In this document: positions 1 through 6,753 of the stretch, one piece after another
Position numbering within the stretch: position 1 is the stretch's first letter
How the letters are laid out: every line of letters starts with the position of its first letter
Source: Chitinophagaceae bacterium
GTDB lineage: Bacteria; Bacteroidota; Bacteroidia; Chitinophagales; Chitinophagaceae
Reading direction: 5' to 3'
DNA length: 15,524 nt
Assembly: GCA_947463105.1 (NCBI GenBank)
Contig: CANHSD010000042.1
Span: 1 to 15,524, forward strand
Position numbers and translations under genes: made by a program
Notes under the pieces: generated by a model
Databases searched by the model: none
Told to the model about the DNA's origin: nothing
The model's input: the letters and a program-made list of their open reading frames with translations, nothing else

Positions 1-90
1 AACAGGTAGCGATGGCTGGTAATTGGCGTCCAGAAAAATACCCAATAGCGCAGCCAGGAAAATTCTAAAAAATGGTATTCTCTTGCACAT
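1..90 (-). CDS. N-terminus of a membrane protein, possibly ComEC/Rec2-like (partial)
   Basis: An open frame begins with ATG at position 90 and runs off the left edge, giving 30 codons without a stop. The predicted start reads MCKRIPFFRIF followed by a hydrophobic stretch (FLAALLGIFLDANY), which looks like a first transmembrane helix. A purine-rich run (GGAGCAGGAAGGA on the minus strand) lies directly before the ATG and could serve as ribosome binding site. The 'PF-R-hydrophobic-GI' pattern resembles the first helix of ComEC-family DNA-uptake channels in Bacteroidota, but 30 residues are too few for a firm family call. It lies 108 bases downstream of the large barrel protein gene on the same strand and might be co-transcribed with it. 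It is more likely a real gene start than noise; the ComEC label is a guess. Confidence 0.45.
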   Translation of the reverse strand, partial: MCKRIPFFRIFLAALLGIFLDANYQPSLPV

Positions 91-198
91 TCCTTCCTGC
101 TCCTTTTTTCGTGCATGAAGCTAGAAAAGTTAGCGGAGGACCTTCGCATGGAAAAGGCAGAATAATCTTACCTGAGATTGTTTTTTTCTCTTGGCAGT

Positions 199-3100
199 CT
201 AGAAATCAAGGCCGAGTGAAAAATACCATGATGGCTTTCCTTTGAAGAAATTGCCCATGGGCCAACCTGCATCTACCCTGAGGAAATATCCCAATAAAGT
301 ACTTCTTCCACCAAATCCATATCCACCCACAAAGGGTCCGATGCCGCCGGTTTTCACATTAACCTGCACCGGAGGAAGACCGTAGGCTGAGTATGGCCTC
401 TGTATTTTATCAAACTTTCCATTCCAGGCAGTACCCAGGTCAAGGAATTGCACCAGTTGAAAGTTTCGAAGGAATGCATTGTTTACGGGCCTGTTGAAAA
501 AGGTAGTGAAAAGGGGTAGCCTGAATTCTGAGTTCATGACCATGTTGTTGTTGCCGTTGGCAACATTTTGGTTATGCCCTCGCAGGCTCAGTGCCAGTGT
601 CTGGAATGCATAGTTTTGGTCTGGCGCAGGCAGGATGGCATTGTTGAATTTTGGTCTCAGCCAGCCCTCAACACCACCCAGGTAATAGATGAGTTTTTGT
701 GAGCCAAAAGAGAAATCGGCGGCTGCCCTGCCTGCCCAAATGAAATTGCGGTAGATCGGATAGTAGTATCGAATATCAGTACCAATATTGAACATGAATT
801 TTCCTGAACCCTGTGCGTTCACCATCCTTGAATTGATGTCTGCATAGACCTTGTACCTGAATCCGTTCCAGATATTCAATGTTGGGTTGATGGTATTGTC
901 GTGTACATACTCAAGCTTGACCAATGCATATTTGAGCAGGGTATCTGTGGCAGTAAGGGTAGGACTGTAATTGGCATCTGAAGTGATGACCACATTATCA
1001 CTCCTGTATCCCACCATGGCCCGGAGGCTTTTGACTTCATCAAAAGGATAGCTGACATTGAATTGGTAGAGGTTAGAAGCAAGTTTGTTCCTCAACTGAG
1101 ACTTGATATCGGATGGATCAAAAATGGGAAAGTTTTCCTGGTTGCTCCTGTAATAAGTCAGACCCCAATCAAATCTTTTCCTGAGGTTTTGAAAGGAGGC
1201 GAGGTAATCATTGTCCCGCAAATTAGTGGCGAGCCTGAATCCACCGATGAATTTCTTGTCTTCCATCAGATCGGATATTCCCATTCTCAGGATGCCATTC
1301 AGGTTGTCTGTATTGGACAGGTATATCGGACCGGCTCCGCCACCATAGGGTTGGTACCGGTTGACCATCACAGAATTGTTGAAGCCTGAAACCAAATAGT
1401 CTGAAGCGAACTTGAGTCTATAGTCAAACATCTTTGCCTTCTTCAGCACATCCTCTTTTTGGGGCACCAAGGTTTCTTCTGCAACCAAGGTCGTTGTGTC
1501 CTTCACGTCCTGATCAAATTCAGTCTGGAAGAGTATATTCTTTTTTTCTTTTTTGGCTTCTTCTTTTTCTTCCTTCTGGTACATCATCAGGCCTGTCTTG
1601 CGTTTCCTTTCCTCCTCCATCAATTTCTTGATGTAGTCAGTGGGTCTTGCATTTACATTTCTTTTGACCAGAACGGCGTCGTTGATTTTTAATTTGTACA
1701 AGAATTTGAGGTCACCCTCCTGCCTTACTTCTGTGACCTGGTTGTTGTCTCCAGCTCCTCTGGTTTCCTGCAAACTGCTTTGGTAATTGGTGATGGGGAA
1801 AACATAGGTGCTGTCACTGGTGATAGAAATATAACCAATAGAATCAGGTGTTGTTTTTTCCCAGGCCTTCAGGGTTGAATCCAATTCTTTTCTTTCAGGG
1901 TTGCGCAAAATTTCATCGCCGATCCTGTACAGGGTATCGAGGCCGGCACGTTGGGTGGTGAAGAAACCTGCATACCTGTTGCCGATGCCATTGGCATCAC
2001 TCACAAATGTGAAATGGTTCACATTGTACTGCAACGGAAATCTTGCCTGTCCATAAGGTTGATTGGTCAATTGTGTGATTTGCCTGAACTCGCTCTTGGT
2101 CCAATTGTCTACCATGAAGATGTTGAAATTGTTCCTGGAGGGGATGACAGTATCTGCTTTAGAAGCGTTGGGTGAGGGTCTGTTGGAAGAGAACAAGATG
2201 CCGGTCTTGCTGGGAAAGGCAACAAATGATGCGTCCAGGTCATCGTACACATCGTTGGTGATTTGCTGCACGCTGTTTTCCTTGACCTTGTACACAAAAA
2301 TATCTGATTGACCGTTTTTGACGGCACTTAGGATAAGGGTATTGTTATCGAGCATGAACTTGGCATCCTGGATCAATTGGAAACCTTCCAGTTCCTGCTT
2401 GAAGGTTTTTATCCTTGCCACTACATCGTAGATGAACATTTTGATTTTACCTTCTTCCGTATATACCACCAGGATCCTTGATCCTTTTGGATCCCATGCC
2501 AGCAAAGGATAATTGGGATTCAACTCATCCTGGTTGTTGAGCACCCCCGCTTTCAACAATATTTTTCTTTCATCAGAAAGATCATCTAACACTACACGGT
2601 AAATGCCTTTTTTATACTCCACCATTGCATAGCTGTTATTGCGGGCAATAGGGTTGGCTTGAAATCGGTAGAAGTCACGTCCATTCTTTTTTTCTTCAAT
2701 GGTCACAACATTTCCTTTGGGCAGGTTGCGTCTGCCTTTCAAATCATTCTGGTATTTTTCAGTTTCGAGGTCCATGAAATCCGTAAGCAGGTCACGGAAT
2801 TTTTTCTTGGTAACTTTTACACTTGAAGCGTTGAGGCTTTTGTAGATCCGAGACAAGTAAAGGAAGTAGGTGATGTTGTCTTTTTTGTATTGTTCGCCAA
2901 TGAACCGCCAAAAAGCATGTCCCGCAAGGTAAGGTTCACTGAACGCAAATTGATAAAAGGTCCTGTATTTGCCAGACAACAGTGCTGATTTTAGTTTATC
3001 ATCCAGCACAGGGCTCCAGTTTTCAGCAACATAAGCAACATATCCATCGGTGAGCCATTTGGGCAGGTCCAGCAATGCCTGGTTGCTGGCAAATTCGCCG

Positions 3101-3561
3101 AGGTCATCACCAAATAAGAGATTTTCCACCAATACTTGTGCAATGCCTTGCCTCAGCCTTATCCTCAATTCATTGAGGTTGCCATCAAAATACAAAAGGA
3201 TTTTGTTGTTGACCAGTTTGGTAACACCGCCAGTGTTTTGCCAATCAATACCCAATCCAATGTTGGATTGTTTGTAGTCTGTAAAGCTGTTGTAAATCAC
3301 AATGTTTGCCCTTCTCTGCAAGCCATATTCAACGAATTCCTCAATGGCTCCAAGTTCCTCTTCTGCCACCTGTGCAACAAATTTTCCCAACGCCAATCCA
3401 CCCTCATTGGTATAGGTATTGAAATTCTTTGTTTGGTAATACCGCCAGTTGAATTTCTTGTATTGTACCCTGTTTTTCCCAAACTCAACCGTGCTCACCT
3501 GGGCAGATGATTGCAGTGCAAAAAGGACAAGCGCAAAAACAGGGAGCAAAAATTTTCGCAT
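199..3561 (-). CDS. Outer-membrane protein: degenerate peptidase-MA-like domain, TolB-like propeller, Omp85-like barrel
   Basis: Predicted 1120-residue envelope protein. The chosen start is the ATG at 3561, because it begins directly with a Sec signal peptide (MRKFLLPVFALVLFALQ, likely cleaved after SSA). A TTG five codons upstream (3576) is less likely. Residues about 30-265 resemble gluzincin peptidase-MA folds: a helix with QGIAQ (138-142) sits where HEFTH is expected, followed by LPKWLTDGYVAYV (166-178), the usual 'LP-WL-EG-A-Y' partner. Both catalytic histidines and the glutamate appear replaced, so peptidase activity is unlikely. Residues about 295-555 contain TolB/WD40-like repeats (AWDPKGSRILVV, FSSNRP, FTFVSDANG). 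A charged lysine/glutamate-rich linker (about 645-690) leads to a C-terminal beta barrel (about 715-1120). The barrel has an LRGH-GN-ElRlPL pattern like the Omp85/BamA LRGY region and a final strand ending in phenylalanine. Its function is unknown; a surface or outer-membrane assembly role is inference. It is divergent from the metallo-hydrolase gene. Confidence 0.85.
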   Translation of the reverse strand: MRKFLLPVFALVLFALQSSAQVSTVEFGKNRVQYKKFNWRYYQTKNFNTYTNEGGLALGKFVAQVAEEELGAIEEFVEYGLQRRANIVIYNSFTDYKQSNIGLGIDWQNTGGVTKLVNNKILLYFDGNLNELRIRLRQGIAQVLVENLLFGDDLGEFASNQALLDLPKWLTDGYVAYVAENWSPVLDDKLKSALLSGKYRTFYQFAFSEPYLAGHAFWRFIGEQYKKDNITYFLYLSRIYKSLNASSVKVTKKKFRDLLTDFMDLETEKYQNDLKGRRNLPKGNVVTIEEKKNGRDFYRFQANPIARNNSYAMVEYKKGIYRVVLDDLSDERKILLKAGVLNNQDELNPNYPLLAWDPKGSRILVVYTEEGKIKMFIYDVVARIKTFKQELEGFQLIQDAKFMLDNNTLILSAVKNGQSDIFVYKVKENSVQQITNDVYDDLDASFVAFPSKTGILFSSNRPSPNASKADTVIPSRNNFNIFMVDNWTKSEFRQITQLTNQPYGQARFPLQYNVNHFTFVSDANGIGNRYAGFFTTQRAGLDTLYRIGDEILRNPERKELDSTLKAWEKTTPDSIGYISITSDSTYVFPITNYQSSLQETRGAGDNNQVTEVRQEGDLKFLYKLKINDAVLVKRNVNARPTDYIKKLMEEERKRKTGLMMYQKEEKEEAKKEKKNILFQTEFDQDVKDTTTLVAEETLVPQKEDVLKKAKMFDYRLKFASDYLVSGFNNSVMVNRYQPYGGGAGPIYLSNTDNLNGILRMGISDLMEDKKFIGGFRLATNLRDNDYLASFQNLRKRFDWGLTYYRSNQENFPIFDPSDIKSQLRNKLASNLYQFNVSYPFDEVKSLRAMVGYRSDNVVITSDANYSPTLTATDTLLKYALVKLEYVHDNTINPTLNIWNGFRYKVYADINSRMVNAQGSGKFMFNIGTDIRYYYPIYRNFIWAGRAAADFSFGSQKLIYYLGGVEGWLRPKFNNAILPAPDQNYAFQTLALSLRGHNQNVANGNNNMVMNSEFRLPLFTTFFNRPVNNAFLRNFQLVQFLDLGTAWNGKFDKIQRPYSAYGLPPVQVNVKTGGIGPFVGGYGFGGRSTLLGYFLRVDAGWPMGNFFKGKPSWYFSLGLDF

Positions 3562-3585
3562 GGTGTTATGATTCAAATGATTGGA

Positions 3586-3593
3586 TATCTTCG
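3586..3593 (+). promoter_or_regulatory. Weak candidate -7 element for the metallo-hydrolase gene
   Basis: TATCTTCG differs by one base from the Bacteroidota -7 consensus TAnnTTTG and lies in the 96-base divergent gap, 64 bases before the ATG at 3658. No good TTG -33 element is at the usual spacing (a TTA at 3566-3568 gives 17), so this is only a candidate. Confidence 0.2.
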
Positions 3594-3657
3594 CAGTCTG
3601 CGTTCAATACCACGTATTCAAGCTAAAATTAACGCATTTACCCAAGAAAAAGCAGCT

Positions 3658-4299
3658 ATGATAAACGTTAAAATTTTCCAGTTCAATCCTCTTCAACAGA
3701 ATACCTATTTGATGTACAATGAAGACAGGGATTGCATTGTCGTTGATCCAGGATGCTATACAGACAAAGAACGAGAACAGCTCAGGGGCTTCATCGAAGC
3801 GAAGCAGCTGAAACCCATCATGTTGATCAATACCCATTGTCATCTTGACCATGTATTTGGAAACAGGTTTGTTCATGAAACCTATGGGCTGGAACTGCAT
3901 ATCCATGAGGGAGAGCAGCAGGTGCTGGAGATGGCACCCACCAGCGGATTGATGTGGAACCTGCCATTTGATAATTATTCCGGCCCCATTCATTTTCTAG
4001 ATGAGAACAGTCATTTGACATTGGGTGATGAAACCATCAAAGTGCTGTTTACGCCAGGGCATTCACCCGCGAGCATCAGTTTCTATGCTGCTAAAAGCGG
4101 TTTTGTGATGGCTGGGGATGTGCTTTTCAGGGAAAGCGTTGGAAGGACAGACCTCCCTGGAGGCAGTCCCGCCATTTTGGTAAAAAGTATTCTTGAAAAA
4201 TTGTATTGCTTGCCCGACGAAACCATCGTTTACTCGGGTCATGGTATACCGACCACCATCGGGCATGAAAAAGTTCACAACCCTTTTGTATCAGCCTAA
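3658..4299 (+). CDS. MBL-fold metallo-hydrolase, glyoxalase II-like (YcbL type)
   Basis: A 213-residue cytoplasmic metallo-beta-lactamase-fold hydrolase. The zinc-binding residues are all visible: THCHLDH (59-65), H135 in TPGHS, D154 in AGD, and H195 in YSGHG. The tail 'TTIGHEKVHNPF' is typical of the short glyoxalase II-like group (about 210 residues) that lacks the C-terminal substrate domain of classical GloB. Family members hydrolyse thioesters such as S-lactoylglutathione; the actual substrate cannot be read from sequence, and Bacteroidota often use other thiols. The start is the ATG at 3658 (MINVKIFQFNPLQQNTY), which matches family N-termini. The frame stays open upstream to 3511, but that extension is basic and unstructured and overlaps the divergent gene's start, so I reject it. 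Its stop overlaps the stop of the convergent flippase gene. Confidence 0.9.
   Translation: MINVKIFQFNPLQQNTYLMYNEDRDCIVVDPGCYTDKEREQLRGFIEAKQLKPIMLINTHCHLDHVFGNRFVHETYGLELHIHEGEQQVLEMAPTSGLMWNLPFDNYSGPIHFLDENSHLTLGDETIKVLFTPGHSPASISFYAAKSGFVMAGDVLFRESVGRTDLPGGSPAILVKSILEKLYCLPDETIVYSGHGIPTTIGHEKVHNPFVSA
4296..4299. other. Overlapping convergent stop codons
   Basis: The four bases CTAA contain the plus-strand stop TAA (4297-4299) of the metallo-hydrolase and the minus-strand stop TAG (4298-4296) of the flippase. There is no intergenic space for a terminator, so each transcript must end inside the other gene or run antisense through it. Confidence 0.95.
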
Positions 4300-5816
4300 T
4301 CCTGGTCAGTTTTCTTGTATAAGTTTTTGATCAGGGGCACTTTTGTCAATTCTGCTTTTTCCCTAACAAGTACAATCAACGTAAAAATGATCATGAGCAT
4401 GGTTGCGCTACCATGTACCAACCAGATTTTCCCTGTATTAGCCCTGATCAAGGCATGTGCCAGGTAAAGGCCTACAGAAATCCCGATATACCCCAATACT
4501 TTTTTCCATTCGTATGGGATGGGATAATGCTTTTGGCCCAAGAAATAACTCATCAGCATCATGGTGCCATAACAGGCTACCGTTGCCCAGGCACATGCCA
4601 GAAATCCCAAGGAAGGGATGAGCAGGTAATTAACAAGCAGGGTAATCAATGCGCCAACAATGGTAATCACTGCTCCGGTGCTGTTTTTGTTGGTCAGTTT
4701 GTACCAAATGGAAAGGTTATAGTAGATGCCAAGGAAAATTTTTGACAGCATCAGGATGGGCACAACGATCAATCCCTGCAAGTACTCAGGATGCTTTTTT
4801 ACGCTCATGAAATGTTTCCAAATATCAAGGTAGAGCACAACGCAGAGATAACAAAAGCAACAGGCAACCACAAAGAGGTTCATGATCCTGGCATAAGTGC
4901 TTTTTGCATTTTCGCTGGATGCGTTTTTAAAAAAGAATGGTTCAGCACCCATCCTGAAAGTTTGAATGAAAATCACAATCAAAATGGCCAATTTATAATT
5001 GGCGCTGTATATGCCATTGGCCGCCCTTGCTTCCTGTACTGTACCTGAATAGCGGAAGAGCACCATGAAACGGTCAATGGTTTCATTGATCATGCCGCCA
5101 AAACCCACCACAACAAGGGGCAAGGAGTATATCATCAGTTCTGTCAAAAGTTTTTTATCGAATGTCAGCCTGAAATCCTTCCATTCCCTGAACAATAACG
5201 CCAGGGTGATAATGCTGGCCAGCAATTGTGATAAAAACACATAACCGATGCCAATGGCTGGGTCATATAATCCTCCGAGAAATGAGCCTGTTCCTGCTTC
5301 ATGTGCTGGTTTGCAGAGCAAAAGGAAAAAGGCCGCCAGCCCAACGTTGATGAGGATATTGGCCAGTTTGATCAGTGCAAATTTTCTTGGCCTTCCCGCA
5401 TGCCTTAGCTTGGAAAAAGGGAGTACAGAAAGCGTATCCAATGCAACAATGGCAATCACCCATATTACAAAATCAGGATGTTCATGCTGCTGCACCATGT
5501 CGGCCAGCAGTTGTGCTTGTAGAACCAGCAAAAATGAGAACAACAGGGTGGTCAGCAGCAGGCTGCTCAAGGCGGTATTGAAAACTTTTTTTTCATCCTC
5601 CACCTGGTTGAAACGGAAATAGGATGTCTCCATTCCGTACGTAAAAATGATATTCAGGAAAGCTGCAGATGCAAAGAGTATGGAAATATCGCCGAAATCT
5701 CCAGCATGAAAGCTGTACAAAAGTATCGGGGTGAGAAGGTAACTGATGAACCTTCCGAGTATATTGCTCAAGCCAAACCAAAGGGTTTGGTTCGCCAGTT
5801 GTTTGATTCCTCCCAA
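4296..5816 (-). CDS. Polysaccharide (O-antigen/teichoic-type) flippase, MOP superfamily
   Basis: A 506-residue integral membrane protein with roughly 14 hydrophobic segments, typical in length and pattern for Wzx/RfbX-like flippases that move undecaprenyl-linked oligosaccharides across the inner membrane. The N-terminal half carries the usual start (LANQTLWFGLSNILGRFISY), the 'YGMETSYFRF' segment after helix 2 and 'SLPLVVVGFGGMINETIDRF' near residues 231-250. The last is common in MATE-like polysaccharide transporters, where a charged residue sits in helix 7. The start is a TTG (5814-5816): no ATG exists in frame near the N-terminus, the first helix would be lost with the next ATG (residue 61), and a consensus promoter lies just upstream. 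The GGAGG after the TTG is coding, not a ribosome binding site. No glycosyltransferases adjoin it, so it is an orphan here. It is divergent from dtd. Confidence 0.9.
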   Translation of the reverse strand: MGGIKQLANQTLWFGLSNILGRFISYLLTPILLYSFHAGDFGDISILFASAAFLNIIFTYGMETSYFRFNQVEDEKKVFNTALSSLLLTTLLFSFLLVLQAQLLADMVQQHEHPDFVIWVIAIVALDTLSVLPFSKLRHAGRPRKFALIKLANILINVGLAAFFLLLCKPAHEAGTGSFLGGLYDPAIGIGYVFLSQLLASIITLALLFREWKDFRLTFDKKLLTELMIYSLPLVVVGFGGMINETIDRFMVLFRYSGTVQEARAANGIYSANYKLAILIVIFIQTFRMGAEPFFFKNASSENAKSTYARIMNLFVVACCFCYLCVVLYLDIWKHFMSVKKHPEYLQGLIVVPILMLSKIFLGIYYNLSIWYKLTNKNSTGAVITIVGALITLLVNYLLIPSLGFLACAWATVACYGTMMLMSYFLGQKHYPIPYEWKKVLGYIGISVGLYLAHALIRANTGKIWLVHGSATMLMIIFTLIVLVREKAELTKVPLIKNLYKKTDQD

Positions 5817-5832
5817 AATATAACAGTTTGAA

Positions 5833-5864
5833 CAAATATAAGGGTTCTGCCACCTCAGTGCTAA
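5833..5864 (-). promoter_or_regulatory. Bacteroidota-type promoter for the flippase gene
   Basis: On the minus strand TATATTTG (5840-5833) matches the -7 consensus TAnnTTTG exactly, and a TTA (5864-5862) stands 21 bases upstream in the -33 position. The -7 element ends 16 bases before the TTG start codon, so the leader is probably about 10-12 bases. Its placement supports the TTG start. Confidence 0.6.
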
Positions 5865-5881
5865 TATCTGTTTTCATTTCA

Positions 5882-5889
5882 TAGATTTA
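5882..5889 (+). promoter_or_regulatory. Candidate -7 element for the dtd operon
   Basis: TAGATTTA matches TAnnTTTG except for the last base and lies 19 bases before the dtd ATG. I see no TTG at the -33 distance. That upstream stretch overlaps the -33 region of the divergent flippase promoter, so the two promoters would be back to back within a 92-base gap. Confidence 0.35.
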
Positions 5890-5908
5890 CACTGTTAAAC
5901 ATGAACGC

Positions 5909-6361
5909 ATGAGAGCAGTGATACAAAGGGTTTCAAATGCATTGGTGAAGGTGGAGGGGGTAGTTACCGGGCAGATCCATCAAGGCCTGCTTGTGCTTGT
6001 TGGCATAGAAGACAGTGATGGTCAGGATGATCTTGAATGGCTTTCCGGTAAGATTGTCAACCTGCGCATCTTCAATGATGAAGAAGGTTTAATGAACAAA
6101 TCTGTCAGGGAAATTGAAGGTGAAATCCTGGTCGTGAGTCAGTTTACCCTTTACGCAGCCACTAAAAAAGGAAACCGACCCTCTTATATCAGGGCCTCAA
6201 AGCCTGAAAAAGCAGTTCCCATCTACGAACAACTCAAGCAACAACTCGCAAAAGACTTTGGAAAGGAAATTCAGGCAGGCATCTTTGGCGCAGACATGAA
6301 AGTGGAGCTATTGAACGACGGCCCTGTCACCATTATCATTGACACAAAAAACAAGGAATAA
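5909..6361 (+). CDS. dtd: D-aminoacyl-tRNA deacylase (DTD)
   Basis: A 150-residue enzyme that hydrolyses D-amino acids, and glycine, from mischarged tRNAs, keeping D-residues out of protein synthesis. Length and motifs fit canonical bacterial DTD: the N-terminus MRAVIQRVSNALVKV, the SQFTLYA motif (77-83), KGNRPSY (87-93) and the C-terminal NDGPVTI (136-142). The last carries the Gly-cisPro pair (138-139) that selects against L-aminoacyl substrates. The protein is cytosolic and normally a homodimer. The ATG at 5909 is preceded by an ATG at 5901 whose frame stops after three codons, with its TGA overlapping the true start. The gene's TAA is followed without a gap by the ATG of the pyrophosphohydrolase gene, so the two are almost certainly one operon. 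Confidence 0.97.
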   Translation: MRAVIQRVSNALVKVEGVVTGQIHQGLLVLVGIEDSDGQDDLEWLSGKIVNLRIFNDEEGLMNKSVREIEGEILVVSQFTLYAATKKGNRPSYIRASKPEKAVPIYEQLKQQLAKDFGKEIQAGIFGADMKVELLNDGPVTIIIDTKNKE

Positions 6362-6688
6362 ATGACCATCAGCGAAGCCCAGCAACAGGTAGATGAGTGG
6401 ATCAAAACCATTGGTGTCCGCTATTTCAGTGAACTGACCAACATGGCCATCCTTACAGAGGAAGTCGGTGAATTGGCAAGGGTCATGGCTAGAAAATACG
6501 GAGACCAATCCTTTAAGAAAAATGAAACCTCAGAACATTTGGGGGATGAAATGGCCGACGTATTGTGGGTATTGATTTGTCTTGCCAACCAGACGGGCAT
6601 TGACCTGACAGAAGCTTTCGCAAAGAACATGGACAAAAAAACAAAGCGCGATACGGACCGGCACAAAAACAATGAAAAGTTGCATTAG
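6362..6688 (+). CDS. MazG-like nucleotide pyrophosphohydrolase
   Basis: A 108-residue all-alpha NTP pyrophosphohydrolase of the MazG/RS21-C6 (dCTPase-like) type. Members cleave (d)NTPs to monophosphate and pyrophosphate and clean up non-canonical nucleotides. The Mg-binding signature EExxE...ExxD is visible as EEVGE (33-37) and GDEMAD (61-66). A predicted final helix is followed by a basic, asparagine-rich tail. The start ATG follows the dtd stop with zero spacing, which points to translational coupling. The substrate cannot be told from sequence. I recall dtd and this family lying next to each other in other Bacteroidota, but have not checked this. The product probably acts as a dimer or tetramer in the cytosol. 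Confidence 0.9.
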   Translation: MTISEAQQQVDEWIKTIGVRYFSELTNMAILTEEVGELARVMARKYGDQSFKKNETSEHLGDEMADVLWVLICLANQTGIDLTEAFAKNMDKKTKRDTDRHKNNEKLH

Positions 6689-6715
6689 GTCTCAACAAGT
6701 CGCTGCCTTTTGCAG

Positions 6716-6747
6716 TTGCACCGCTTCCCTTTGTTTTATTATCTTTG
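6716..6747 (+). promoter_or_regulatory. Bacteroidota-type promoter for glyS, implying a leaderless or near-leaderless mRNA
   Basis: TTG (6716-6718), a 21-base spacer and TATCTTTG (6740-6747) match the TTG-N17-23-TAnnTTTG consensus. The -7 element ends only 6 bases before the glyS ATG at 6754, so the expected start of transcription falls at or next to the start codon. Confidence 0.6.
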
Positions 6748-6753
6748 CGGGCT

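Noticed and set aside
125..132. TAACTTTT on the minus strand as a promoter for the left-edge gene
   Set aside because: It has one mismatch to TAnnTTTG and no TTG at the right spacing. Such sequences are common by chance.
170..198. GAGA...TCTC inverted repeat after the barrel protein gene
   Set aside because: The stem is four base pairs around an A-rich loop with no T-run on the minus strand. It is not a terminator.
3136..3510. 124-codon plus-strand open frame inside the barrel protein gene
   Set aside because: It is antisense to a well-supported coding region, with no recognisable domain and no promoter or ribosome binding site. It is a shadow frame, as are similar frames at 1063-1389, 11427-11795 and 12437-12844.
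3511..3657. Upstream extension of the metallo-hydrolase reading frame on the plus strand
   Set aside because: The extension is basic, has no family match, and overlaps the start of the divergent gene antisense. The ATG at 3658 gives the normal family N-terminus.
5806..5813. GGAGG just after the flippase TTG as a ribosome binding site
   Set aside because: It lies inside the conserved N-terminus, and no suitable start codon follows it at a normal distance.
5593..5877. 94-codon minus-strand frame overlapping the flippase N-terminus in another frame
   Set aside because: It overlaps the conserved start of the flippase and its promoter, and its translation has no protein-like pattern.
6700..6720. 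Small hairpin CTGC-CTTTT-GCAG between the pyrophosphohydrolase gene and glyS
   Set aside because: The stem is only four base pairs and no T-run follows, so it is not a credible terminator.
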